Program-made: the position numbers and the translations under genes
Shown here: positions 35,161 through 43,534 of the stretch, one piece after another
Numbering within the stretch: position 1 is the first letter of the stretch
Layout of the letters: each line of letters begins with the position of its first letter
Assembly: GCA_024228935.1 (NCBI GenBank)
Contig: JAAESX010000080.1
Coordinates: 1-64,000 of the forward strand
DNA from: Pseudomonadota bacterium
GTDB lineage: Bacteria > Myxococcota_A > UBA796 > CAJQPC01
Direction of reading: 5' to 3'
Length of the DNA: 64,000 nt
The notes under the pieces: generated by a model
The model's database searches: none
What the model was told of the DNA's origin: nothing
The model's input: the letters and a program-made list of their open reading frames with translations, nothing else

Positions 35161-36230
35161 GGTTCGGCCAGGTCCTGTTCGCCCTCCTCGACGGTCTTGC
35201 GCACGTAGTAGCGCAGCAGCTTGTTCCGTTCGGCGCCGTTCACCAGCGCGCGGAGGTCCTCGTACAGGGCCGGGTCCTGGGCGATCATGCCGAGCGTTCC
35301 GTCGCCGGCCTCGATGCCCTCGCTGATCTCGCGCAGGTTGGCGGCGGTGACCGTGAGGTCCGCCACGAGCGACGCCTTGTCCTCGTCGTAGATGAGCGCG
35401 TGGACGATGCTGTTCTCGTTCTCGATGTCGCCGACGATCTTCTCGAGCGCTGCGGCCAGGTCGCCCAGCTGGACGGCGAGCTCGGCGCCCTCGTCCCCGT
35501 AGATGAGCTCGTTGACCAGCCCGTCGCCCTCGCGGATCTCGGTCGTCATCGCGGACAGGTCGTTCGTGCCCTTCTCCAGGTTGGTCACGGTCCGGTTCAG
35601 CTTGTTCGTGAGCCGGTCGTCGTAGACCAGGGCGTGGATCAGGCCGTTGCCCGTCTCCGCCTCGAGCAGGATGTTCTCGACGCTGCTGACGACGTTCGCG
35701 ACGGATGCCTTGGTGGCCTCGTCGTCGTCGCCCAGCGCCAGGTTGATCTTCTTCGAGATGTCCTGGAGGTCGGCCAGGACCTCGTTCGCGATCTTCTGGT
35801 ACTCGACGAGCGGGACGTTCTCGGTGACCTCGAGCCACTCGTCGTCGTCGAGCATCTCTTCCTCGATCGAGCCGACCGAGATGGAGATGTACTTGTCGCC
35901 GAGCATGCCCTCGGTCTCGATGCGGGCGATGGAGTCCTCGCGGATGCGGGCCTGGTGTCCGGTCATCAGCGAGAGCTCGACGAAGATCTCCTTCACTCCG
36001 ACGTCCTCGGAGAACTGGATGCTCTTCACCTCGCCGACGTCGAAGCCGGCGAGTCGGACGACCGCGCCCTCGCGCAGACCGGCCACGTCGTTGAACGAGG
36101 TGTTCAGCGTGTACCGGTCCTCGAAGATCTCCGAGCTGCCACCGAGCAGGAAGACAGCCAGTCCGCCGAGGAGCACGGCTCCGAAGACGAACAGTCCGAC
36201 CTTCAGATCCTTTCTGGGGTCGCGCTCCAC
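35148..36230 (-). CDS. MCE (MlaD-like) protein with repeated C-terminal extension
   Basis: The 360-residue protein has one N-terminal helix (VGLFVFGAVLLGGLAVFLL) and an MCE domain (residues about 40-120; FNDVAGLREGAVVRLAGFDV, ARIETEGMLGDKYISIS). MCE proteins form hexameric rings or tubes that carry lipids across the periplasm. The C-terminal half has four related units: GNGLIHALVYDD, GDGLVNELIYGD, NENSIVHALIYDED and GDGTLGMIAQDP, spaced about 40-48 residues, each followed by an amphipathic helix. It is followed at once by an ABC-2 permease, not the usual MlaE. Confidence 0.92.
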   Translation of the reverse strand: MERDPRKDLKVGLFVFGAVLLGGLAVFLLGGSSEIFEDRYTLNTSFNDVAGLREGAVVRLAGFDVGEVKSIQFSEDVGVKEIFVELSLMTGHQARIREDSIARIETEGMLGDKYISISVGSIEEEMLDDDEWLEVTENVPLVEYQKIANEVLADLQDISKKINLALGDDDEATKASVANVVSSVENILLEAETGNGLIHALVYDDRLTNKLNRTVTNLEKGTNDLSAMTTEIREGDGLVNELIYGDEGAELAVQLGDLAAALEKIVGDIENENSIVHALIYDEDKASLVADLTVTAANLREISEGIEAGDGTLGMIAQDPALYEDLRALVNGAERNKLLRYYVRKTVEEGEQDLAEPWAP

Positions 36231-36266
36231 GTGTCTCCTGCAGCTGGACGGATCAGCGGGTCGAGT

Positions 36267-37475
36267 CTAACCCGCGGGGCTGGGGGCGGTGTCGGGCCGG
36301 TGGATGCGCAGCACGCTCTCCTCGGCGGGGACCCCGATTCGCAAGGGGAAGCCGTAGTGGCCGGTGCCCTTGTGCACGTACAGCCGATTCCGGCCGAGTC
36401 CCCAGAAGCCGTGGTCGGGCATCGCGGGGAGATGGGACAGCACGGTCCAGTCGAGCCCGAGGCCGAGCAGACCCAGTTGGCCGCCGTGGGTGTGGCCCGA
36501 GAGGACCAGGTCGGCCTCGCCCTCGGGCACGGCCGGGAAGGCGCCGGGGTCGTGCAGCATCAGGATGCGCAGGGCGTCGTCGATCCGCGGGTGGGCCTCG
36601 GTCAGCCCGGTCAGGTGCTCCTGTCGAGCGGTCCACACGTGGTTGGCGCCGATGACCTGGACCGGGCCGACGCGGGTCTCGACCACTGCGCTCTCGTCGA
36701 TGAGCAGGCGGATGCCGTTGGCGTGCATGGCCGAGGCGACCTCTTCGGGGGCCTCGAGGTCGTGGTTGCCCATGCAGGCGAAGACGCGTCCCTCGAGCTC
36801 GCCGAGCGGCTCGAGCGCTCGGGCCAGGCTGCCGGGGGTCGAGTTGCTCTCCATCGTCAGGTAGTCGCCGGTGAGCATCACCAGATCGGGTCGACGGGCG
36901 ACGGCGCGCTCGCAGATGCCTCGCAGCCGCTCGACCGACATGAAGGGGCCGAGGTGGGGGTCGGTGATCTGGACGATCGACAGGCTCTTCGGCGTGCGGC
37001 GGACGCCCTTGTCGACCCGCGTGAGCTCGGGCACGGGGCGGCCGTCGAGGACCAGGTCGATGTCCTCGACCTGGGTCGAGAGCGAGCGGATCACACCGGT
37101 GCCGGCGACCGCCCAGCCGAGCCAGGGGAGCCAGGGCTCGAAGCCCAACGCGACGAGCAGGGCCCAGGGGAACGCCAGGTACGCGCCGGCCACGAACCAG
37201 CTGGCAGGGACGCTGATGAGGGCGCGGTAGGTGACGCTCCGCATCCGGGGTCGGCTGAGCAACAGAAAGTGGATGATGGTCACGATCTGTAGACCGATGG
37301 CCACCGGCTGGAACCACCCGAGCTTCGGGAAGAGCAGCACCGAGCTCGCGGCGTGCAGACCCAGGACGACGGTGCTGAAGACCGCGTAGGGGAAGCCCCG
37401 CTGCAGTGCGGCGCGGGCGACGACGAGGAGGAGTCCGCCGAAGGTGAGGACGGCGAAGAACCAATCGAGGGTCAA
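36267..37475 (-). CDS. Membrane-bound metallophosphoesterase (YkuE/YaeI type)
   Basis: The 402-residue protein has four or five N-terminal helices (residues 1-130) and a calcineurin-type domain with QITDPHLGPF, LTGDYLTMES, ACMGNHDLEAP, LMLHDPGAF and SGHTHGGQLGL. The order matches YkuE/YaeI phosphodiesterases, some of which act on UDP-2,3-diacylglucosamine or lipid pyrophosphates. It lies 36 bp before the MCE gene on the same strand, so lipid metabolism is a reasonable guess. The substrate is not established. Confidence 0.9.
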   Translation of the reverse strand: MTLDWFFAVLTFGGLLLVVARAALQRGFPYAVFSTVVLGLHAASSVLLFPKLGWFQPVAIGLQIVTIIHFLLLSRPRMRSVTYRALISVPASWFVAGAYLAFPWALLVALGFEPWLPWLGWAVAGTGVIRSLSTQVEDIDLVLDGRPVPELTRVDKGVRRTPKSLSIVQITDPHLGPFMSVERLRGICERAVARRPDLVMLTGDYLTMESNSTPGSLARALEPLGELEGRVFACMGNHDLEAPEEVASAMHANGIRLLIDESAVVETRVGPVQVIGANHVWTARQEHLTGLTEAHPRIDDALRILMLHDPGAFPAVPEGEADLVLSGHTHGGQLGLLGLGLDWTVLSHLPAMPDHGFWGLGRNRLYVHKGTGHYGFPLRIGVPAEESVLRIHRPDTAPSPAG

Positions 37476-37519
37476 GGAGAGTCCTGGCGCGAGGATTGCA
37501 TTGAGCTTGGCACGTCTTA

Positions 37520-39076
37520 GTGGTTGGGCAAGTGAGCCGACGAATCGGAATCGCCGCGTTGATCTGGGGCACGAGCGTGCTCTTGTCCCGCGTCATCGGC
37601 ATCGTGCGGGAAGCGGTCATCGGCCGCGTGCTGGGGGGCGGCGCCGAGGCGGACGTCTACTGGTCGGCCTTCGTCCTGCCCGACTTCCTGAACTACCTGC
37701 TGGCTGGCGGAGCGCTGACCATCGTCTTCATCCCCATCTTCAGCCGGTACCTGACGGCGGGGGACGAGGAGGGGGGCTGGCGGGCGTTCTCGACCATCGC
37801 GAACTTCATGGTCGTGACGCTGACCATCGTCACGGCCGTGCTGTGGTGGTTCGCGCCCCAGATCGTGCCGCTCATCGGGCCCGGCTTCGACGAGCAGCAG
37901 CTGGCGCTCCTGACCCGGCTGACGCGCATCATCCTGCCCGCGCAGATCTTCCACATCGTCGGTGGGCTGCTCTCCAGCGTCCTGCAGGCCAAGGACCGGC
38001 ACGGCGAGGCTGCGTTCGCGAACCTGGGGTACAGCGCGTTCATCGTCGGCATGGGCGTCCTCCTGGGGCCCACGCTCGGCGCCGAGGCGTTCGCCTGGGG
38101 CGTGCTGGTGGGCTCGATCGTCGGGCCGTTCGGGCTGCCGCTCATCGGCTGCTTGCGGACTCGACTGGGCTGGCGCCTGCACCTCGATCTGCGAGGCCCC
38201 GACTTCAAGCGGTACCTGTGGCTCAGCATCCCCATCATGCTGGGCTTCTCGATCATCGCGGTCGATGACTGGCTGCTGCGTCGGTACGGCTCGCTGGCCG
38301 GCGAGGGCGTCATCTCGCGCCTGCAGTACGGCAAGACGCTGATGCGCGTCCCGATGGGCATCTTCGGCCTGGCGACGGGCGCCGCGGCCTACCCGACGCT
38401 CACCCGCCTGATGGCCGAGGGCAAGAAGGGCGAGGCCTACGCGACCTTGATCCGCGCGTGCCGGCTGATGCTCGTGCTGGCGTTCACCGCCCAGGCGGCG
38501 TTCACCGTGGCTGGCGCCGACATCGCCGAGGTCATCTGGGGCACGACGCGGTTCACCTCGGGCGAGCTGGCCGAGATCGGTCTGTTCTGCGGACTGTTCT
38601 GCCTGGCGCTCGGGGCCTGGTCGAGCTCGACCCTGTTCAGCCGAGGCTTCTACGCGAACCAGGACACGTGGATCCCGACGGTCATCGGCTCGGTCACGGT
38701 CCTGCTGATGTGGCCGGCGTACATCGCGCTCGGCGAGGCGCTGGGCGGCACGGGCCTGGCGCTGGCTTCCTCGGCGGCGGTGACGCTGTACGTCCTGGCG
38801 CTGGCGGGGTTCCTGCGGCACCGGATGGCGGAGGAGGACTCGCCGGGGGTGCTCGGGCTGGTCGTCCGCATGGCGCCGGCGGTCGGGCTCGCCATCGCGG
38901 CGGGCTTCGGGATCCGAGCGGCGATCGACCTGCCGGCGCTCGTCTCGGGGGCGCTGACCGGGACCGTGGCGGTCGTGCTGACGCTCGGGCTGGCCAGGCT
39001 GTTCGGGGTGCCCGAGGTCGCCGAGGTCATCGGGCTCGTCACCAGCAAGGTGCGGCGGAAGCTGGGTCGAGCCTGA
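37520..39076 (+). CDS. murJ: MurJ-type lipid II flippase (MOP superfamily)
   Basis: The polytopic protein of about 518 residues has the MurJ pattern: SVLLSRVIGIVREAVIGRVLG at the N terminus, FVLPDFLNYLLAGGALTIVFIPIFS, and QYGKTLMRVPMGIFGLATGAAAYPTL. It would move lipid-linked peptidoglycan precursor to the periplasm. The start is GTG 37520 or GTG 37532 (VSRRIGIAALIWG), the latter closer to the usual N terminus. It lies 44 bp from the divergent phosphoesterase and is followed 18 bp later by a polyprenyl-phosphate-type glycosyltransferase. Confidence 0.88.
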   Translation: MVGQVSRRIGIAALIWGTSVLLSRVIGIVREAVIGRVLGGGAEADVYWSAFVLPDFLNYLLAGGALTIVFIPIFSRYLTAGDEEGGWRAFSTIANFMVVTLTIVTAVLWWFAPQIVPLIGPGFDEQQLALLTRLTRIILPAQIFHIVGGLLSSVLQAKDRHGEAAFANLGYSAFIVGMGVLLGPTLGAEAFAWGVLVGSIVGPFGLPLIGCLRTRLGWRLHLDLRGPDFKRYLWLSIPIMLGFSIIAVDDWLLRRYGSLAGEGVISRLQYGKTLMRVPMGIFGLATGAAAYPTLTRLMAEGKKGEAYATLIRACRLMLVLAFTAQAAFTVAGADIAEVIWGTTRFTSGELAEIGLFCGLFCLALGAWSSSTLFSRGFYANQDTWIPTVIGSVTVLLMWPAYIALGEALGGTGLALASSAAVTLYVLALAGFLRHRMAEEDSPGVLGLVVRMAPAVGLAIAAGFGIRAAIDLPALVSGALTGTVAVVLTLGLARLFGVPEVAEVIGLVTSKVRRKLGRA

Positions 39077-39094
39077 CCGCGGTACGATGGCGCC

Positions 39095-40066
39095 GTGCTG
39101 TCCATCGTCGTCCCCATGCACAACGAGGCCGAGTCGGCCCCGAAGCTCGTCGCCGCGGTCGCGGCCGTGGTCGATCGGCCGTTCGAGCTGATCCTCGTCG
39201 ACGACGGCTCGACGGACGCCACCAACGCCGTCATCCAGGGGCTCGCCGACGAGGACAGCCGGGTCGTGCCGCTCACGCTCTCGCGCAACTTCGGCAAGGA
39301 AGGCGCGCTGTCTGCGGGCCTCGAGGCTGCCCGAGGGGACGCCGTCGTGCTGATGGACGGGGACCTGCAGCACCCGCCTCAGGTCATCCCCGAGCTGCTC
39401 GCGAAGTGGGACGAGGGCTTCGACGTCGTGAACGCCGTGAAGGCCGATCGAGGGGACGAGGGCGTCCTCTACCGAGCCTGTGCCGCGATGTTCTACCGGC
39501 TGATGGGCGCCTCGGTCCGCGAGCGGATGGACGGCCAGAGCGACTTCAAGCTGCTCGACCGGCAGGTGGTCGACGCCGTGCTCGCCTGCGACGAGCGCAA
39601 CCGCTTCTTCCGTGGGCTCGTCGCGTGGCTCGGCTTCAAGGTCGCCGAGGTCCCGTTCACGGTCCAGGCTCGCGCCGCCGGCTCGACGAGCTTCGGCGTC
39701 CTCGCGCTGTTCCGCTACTCGGTCAAGTCGCTCATCGCGTTCAGCTCGGCGCCCCTGTTGAGCATCGCCTGGGTCGGCTTCCTCACCATGGGCGCGGCCG
39801 CGGTCCTGTCGCTCCAGACCTTCTACAACTGGTGGAACGGCACCGCGCTCGACGGCTTCACGACCGTCATCCTGGCCGTGCTCATCATGGGCGGCGTCAT
39901 CCTGCTGTGCCAGGGGGTCATCAGCCTGTACCTGGCCGTCATCTACGACGAGCTCAAGGGCCGACCCCTCTTCGTCCTGCGCAAGGACGCCAGGAGCCAG
40001 ACCAGCCAGCAGAAGAGCGCGGTGGTCGAGATGGCCAAGCCGCGCGAGAGGCCCGCGGGCCAGTAG
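39095..40066 (+). CDS. GtrB/DPM1-like polyprenyl-phosphate glycosyltransferase (GT2)
   Basis: The 323-residue protein has a GT-A domain (MLSIVVPMHNEAESA; LILVDDGSTDAT; LMDGDLQHPP as the DxD region; GQSDFKLLDRQVVDA; FFRGLVAWLGF) and two C-terminal helices (about 228-290), then YDELKGRPLFVLRK. It would load a sugar on undecaprenyl phosphate at the inner membrane. A GtrA homologue and a YfhO-like GT-C lie close by on the opposite strand, which together resemble a glycan-decorating module. Its 3' end overlaps the YfhO-like gene by 124 bp. Confidence 0.9.
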   Translation: MLSIVVPMHNEAESAPKLVAAVAAVVDRPFELILVDDGSTDATNAVIQGLADEDSRVVPLTLSRNFGKEGALSAGLEAARGDAVVLMDGDLQHPPQVIPELLAKWDEGFDVVNAVKADRGDEGVLYRACAAMFYRLMGASVRERMDGQSDFKLLDRQVVDAVLACDERNRFFRGLVAWLGFKVAEVPFTVQARAAGSTSFGVLALFRYSVKSLIAFSSAPLLSIAWVGFLTMGAAAVLSLQTFYNWWNGTALDGFTTVILAVLIMGGVILLCQGVISLYLAVIYDELKGRPLFVLRKDARSQTSQQKSAVVEMAKPRERPAGQ

Positions 40067-42117
40067 GTCATCACGACCTGGGCCGCGCCGTCCGGGAGCT
40101 CGACCGCGCGCTGGTAGCCGTTGGCGATGCGCAGCTCGGCGGGTTCGCCGTCCACGGTCGCCGTCCAGCCGCTGTCGTAGCTGTCGGCCACGACCAGGTA
40201 GCCGGGGCCCTCGACCGTCACCACGAGCGTGTTGGGGCCTTGCTCCTCGAGCGTCGCCGGCACGAGCTGCGTCCGGGCGGTGCTCAGCGCGGCACCCTCG
40301 ATGGCCGGGCGAGCGGTCTCGTCTCGGCCGTCGCCGAACATGAAGTCGACCGAGGCCTGGAGCGTGTCCGTCGCCTCCCAGCCCTGCACCACGTAGGCGC
40401 GTGGGAGCACCGTTGGGTTCTCGTAGAGGTTCAGCGCTGGACCCGGGACCGGGGTCCAGCCATCGAGCGGGTAGTCGGTCACCAGGTACCGGACGTGGGC
40501 CCGGTCCATCAGGCTCTGGAAGCTGTGCGAGATCTGGGGCGTCCCGGCGCTGGGGCGAGCCGTCCGGAACCGCTCGAGCAGCAGCGGGGTGTTGTAGTCC
40601 TGCCAGAACGCCGCGGTCCGCCAGTGCACCATCCGCGCGTAGCCGGACGGGCTGCGCAGGCCGTGGAAGACGCCGCTGCTGCCGATGGGGGCGGCCCACA
40701 GCGCCCGGAGCTCGGTGGGATCCGTGCCCTGGGCCCGGTGGAAGCCCTTCTCCCAGAGGGTGTACTCGCCCGAGGTGTAGACCCGGCCGTCCTCGACGCC
40801 GTGCTCCATGTGTTCGGCCAGGTCCGAGCCGTCACTCCAGTGGCTGACGTGGTCGATGGGGAAGCGCGGCAGCTGGTTGTAGTCCAGGTCCGCGAGGGTC
40901 GCGCCCAGGACGAGCGCGCCGACGAGATGGGCCTTCCCTGGGATGCGGCGGGTCAGCGCGGTGAGCCCCAGCGCCCCCAGGACGGACACGGCCAGCCCGA
41001 CGACGACGAGGAAGCGGGTCGGGAAGCGGAACAGCTTCATGCCCGGCAGGAGCTCCCAGCTCAGCCGGTAGAGCGGCGTCATCGGGCCCATGACGAGCAG
41101 CATCGCCACCACGCCGATGACGGCCCAGAACACCGGGACGCGGGCTCGTCGCATGGCGAACGGCGCGAGCAGCAGCGGGAGCAGGCCCGAGTAGCTGTAG
41201 TTGCCCCAGGGGATGGTGCTGCCGCCGCCCGCGTAGTCGTACGTCTCCATCGCCCCGACGTGTGCCGGCCACACCAGGGTCCACAGGTCGACGGCCGCGA
41301 ACGGGTAGATGGCGGCTTGCTCCCAGGTGGGCTCGACGGTGGCGAGCGACTCGCCGGTGAACGCCCAGACCGGGGCCAGCTGAGCCGCGACCAGGGCGGC
41401 GCCGAGCGCGGCCGCGAGACCCAGCACGACCAGAGGGGACAGGCGCTGCTTCCAGGCCGCGATGAAGCCCGAGCCCGGCAGCTCGACCACGACCCGAGCG
41501 CCCAGCAACAGGCACGTGATGTACGTGATCTGGGGGTGGCCCGCGGCCAGCTGGAGAGCGATGAGCAGGGCCAGGTGGGGTCCCTTCTTCTCGCCGGCCA
41601 GGACGTGCTCGAGCGCCAGGACCATCCAGGGGACCAGCGCGGCGGCGGCGTGCATGTTGAGGTGGCGGCCGTGGGTCACGTTGAACCCGCACCAGGCGAA
41701 CACCAGGCCGGCCAGGACGGCGGCGAGTGGGTCGGCGCCGTAACGACGAGCGAGCAGCGTCGCGCCGTAGCTCGCCAGCAGCAGGTCGAAGACGATGGCC
41801 AGTCCGAGCCCTCGGTACGCGTCGAACAGCCCGAAGATCAGCAGGTGCGGCGGGTAGAGCGAGCCGGCCTCGATCTGCGCGAACAGCGGGACGCCCGAGT
41901 AGATGTCGGGCATCCAGAGCGGGAAGTGGCCGTCGCGCAGGGACTCGCCGAGGAACGCCTTGAAGGGCAGGTGCGAGTGCAGCAGGTCGCTCGCCCAGAT
42001 GTCGTGCTGGATGAGCAGGCCCTCGCCGGTCAGGAGCGAGGGGACCAGCAGCAGGACCACCAGCGGCAGGAACCACGCCCACGGTGGCATCCGCGTCCCC
42101 TGGGGCGTCTCGGTCAC
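39943..42117 (-). CDS. YfhO-like GT-C membrane glycosyltransferase
   Basis: The 724-residue protein starts at GTG 42117, overlapping the gtrA stop (GTGA). It has about 12 helices in its first 400 residues, DIWASDLLHSHLPFKAFLGE with the acidic first loop typical of GT-C enzymes, GRHLNMHAAAALVPW, and a large periplasmic domain ending in a last helix (ISTTALFCWLVWLLASLRR). This fits the YfhO family, which takes sugars from polyprenyl carriers to modify teichoic acids or lipids. The acceptor here is unknown. The end of the gene runs 124 bp into the convergent GT2 gene. Confidence 0.88.
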   Translation of the reverse strand: MTETPQGTRMPPWAWFLPLVVLLLVPSLLTGEGLLIQHDIWASDLLHSHLPFKAFLGESLRDGHFPLWMPDIYSGVPLFAQIEAGSLYPPHLLIFGLFDAYRGLGLAIVFDLLLASYGATLLARRYGADPLAAVLAGLVFAWCGFNVTHGRHLNMHAAAALVPWMVLALEHVLAGEKKGPHLALLIALQLAAGHPQITYITCLLLGARVVVELPGSGFIAAWKQRLSPLVVLGLAAALGAALVAAQLAPVWAFTGESLATVEPTWEQAAIYPFAAVDLWTLVWPAHVGAMETYDYAGGGSTIPWGNYSYSGLLPLLLAPFAMRRARVPVFWAVIGVVAMLLVMGPMTPLYRLSWELLPGMKLFRFPTRFLVVVGLAVSVLGALGLTALTRRIPGKAHLVGALVLGATLADLDYNQLPRFPIDHVSHWSDGSDLAEHMEHGVEDGRVYTSGEYTLWEKGFHRAQGTDPTELRALWAAPIGSSGVFHGLRSPSGYARMVHWRTAAFWQDYNTPLLLERFRTARPSAGTPQISHSFQSLMDRAHVRYLVTDYPLDGWTPVPGPALNLYENPTVLPRAYVVQGWEATDTLQASVDFMFGDGRDETARPAIEGAALSTARTQLVPATLEEQGPNTLVVTVEGPGYLVVADSYDSGWTATVDGEPAELRIANGYQRAVELPDGAAQVVMTYWPAGLSRGLAISTTALFCWLVWLLASLRRTKRGRPLSSS

Positions 42118-42521
42118 GAGGCCTTCGGCCGGAAGATGAGGGCGGACAACAGGTAGGCCTCCACGGTCATGATGACCTCGGAGACGAACTTGCCGGCGAC
42201 GACGTGTCCCAGCAGGTCCACCGCGTAGAAGACGACCCACGGCGAGATCAGCACGTTCGCGGCGGCCAGGACGAGGTAGCCGACGCCCTGCTTCGCCGCC
42301 GAGTCGGCCTGTCCGTCCTCGGCGCGGAAGGTGACGTGCTTGTGGCCGAAGAAGGTGAGCACGGTGGCCAGGCTGCGCGCGATGGCCTCGGCGAAGCGGA
42401 CGTCCATGAGGGGCTCGAGGCCCAGGAAGATGGCGAAGTTCACGACGAAGGCGCCGCCGCCGACGGCGATGTAGCGAACGGGCTTCCGGTCCCACAGCGC
42501 CTGGATCATCGGGGGCATCAT
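42114..42521 (-). CDS. GtrA-family membrane protein
   Basis: The 135-residue protein has four helices and the GtrA pattern VRYIAVGGGAFVVNFAIFLGL, RSLATVLTFFGHKHVTFR and a C-terminal EVIMTVEAYLLSALIFR. GtrA proteins are thought to flip polyprenyl-phosphate sugars. The ATG at 42521 overlaps the upstream stop (ATGA) and was preferred to ATG 42518 and to a longer upstream frame. It is coupled to the YfhO-like gene, so the pair probably supplies and uses the same lipid-linked sugar. Confidence 0.88.
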   Translation of the reverse strand: MMPPMIQALWDRKPVRYIAVGGGAFVVNFAIFLGLEPLMDVRFAEAIARSLATVLTFFGHKHVTFRAEDGQADSAAKQGVGYLVLAAANVLISPWVVFYAVDLLGHVVAGKFVSEVIMTVEAYLLSALIFRPKAS

Positions 42522-43480
42522 CGGAAAACCTGCGGCAGCTCTGCGAGGCGCGTCATCCGCCAGACTGCGCGGCGCAGGTCGCCCTCGCGCGACGGGTTGG
42601 CCCAGCTCCACACGACCTCGCCGCTGTCGTCGACCTCGTGCACGTAGCCGCGGTCGGACTCGGTGATGAGCGTGTGTCCGTTGTCGAGCCTTTGGGCCGA
42701 ACCCCGGGTCTCGCTGAAGAAGCCGGGGCGCGTCCAGGACCAGGTCACCTCGTTCGTCTCGGGGTCGAGCTCGACCACGCGGGACTGCTGCCGGCCGTTG
42801 TCGAAGGCCAGGATGTGACCGTCCACCCAGCTTGGGTGGTGCTGGCGGTGCAGGCCGTCGTACGTCCAGTCCACGCGCCGGTCCTTCGTCACGATGGCCA
42901 CCAGGTCGTCGTCACGGAACGAGACCAGCAACCGGCCGTCCGGCAGGAACTCGACATGGTTGGCGTGCTCGCCCAGGGCGGACAGGTCGAGGGTGCCCGT
43001 CGGCTCGCCATCGAGGTTCAGGAACTGGAGCGTCTCGGGCTCGACCCAGACGGCGATCTCGGTGGCGGTGGCGTGCAGGTCGTGGTGGACCTCGCCCGCC
43101 CAGCGCCAGCGGATGGTGGAGTCGGGCCGCAGGCGCAGGACCTCGCGGTGGCGGACCAGCACAAGCAGGTCTCCGTCGGGCAGGACCTGGACGTGGCTGA
43201 AGATGCCCTGGGACGCGGTCCAGCTGTGGACCTCGTTCCCGTCCGCGTCCAGCAGGAACGCCTCGTTGCTGTTCGAGCTCCCGTACAGGTTCCAGCCGGG
43301 AGCCGGGTTCGTGGAGACCAGGACGCCGCTCGCCGCGCTGGGGTCGTCGATGCCGTCGACGTACCCAAGGGCCTCGAGGTGGGCGGGGCCGACGGACTCG
43401 GACGGGGCGCAGGCGAGGAGGGCGACGGTCAGCACGGTCTGGTCATACAGGCGTGTCCGCTGTGAGGCCACGACAGACAT
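42518..43480 (-). CDS. Arylsulfotransferase (ASST)-like beta-propeller lipoprotein
   Basis: The protein of about 320 residues has ASST-type propeller blades: APGWNLYGSSNSNEAFLLD, GIFSHVQVLPDGDLLVLV, ANHVEFLPDGRLLVSF, HRQHHPSWVDGHILAFDNG and SAQRLDNGHTLITESDRG, with several His in the blades that face the active site in the family. The lipobox is VALLAC. ATG 43480 gives a longer n-region, while GTG 43435 would give the window's usual ultra-short signal (VLTVALLAC). It is coupled to gtrA by ATGA. Actual sulfotransfer is not shown; many propellers of this family are uncharacterised. Confidence 0.8.
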   Translation of the reverse strand: MSVVASQRTRLYDQTVLTVALLACAPSESVGPAHLEALGYVDGIDDPSAASGVLVSTNPAPGWNLYGSSNSNEAFLLDADGNEVHSWTASQGIFSHVQVLPDGDLLVLVRHREVLRLRPDSTIRWRWAGEVHHDLHATATEIAVWVEPETLQFLNLDGEPTGTLDLSALGEHANHVEFLPDGRLLVSFRDDDLVAIVTKDRRVDWTYDGLHRQHHPSWVDGHILAFDNGRQQSRVVELDPETNEVTWSWTRPGFFSETRGSAQRLDNGHTLITESDRGYVHEVDDSGEVVWSWANPSREGDLRRAVWRMTRLAELPQVFR

Positions 43481-43534
43481 CGACTTGGAATCGTCGCGGC
43501 CGCGAGCGGCGGTACCTACGAGAGGAACAACGAC

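Noticed and set aside
37517..40699. Very long open frame on the minus strand across murJ and the GT2 gene
   Set aside because: It has a biased Arg/Pro/Asp/Gln composition, no recognisable domains, and lies opposite clear conserved proteins. It is an artefact of GC-rich third positions.
38458..42156. Open frame of more than 1200 codons on the plus strand opposite the YfhO-like gene
   Set aside because: It overlaps murJ and GT2 in another frame and the YfhO-like gene in antisense. Its low-complexity Arg/Gly/Ala/Val content has no family match.
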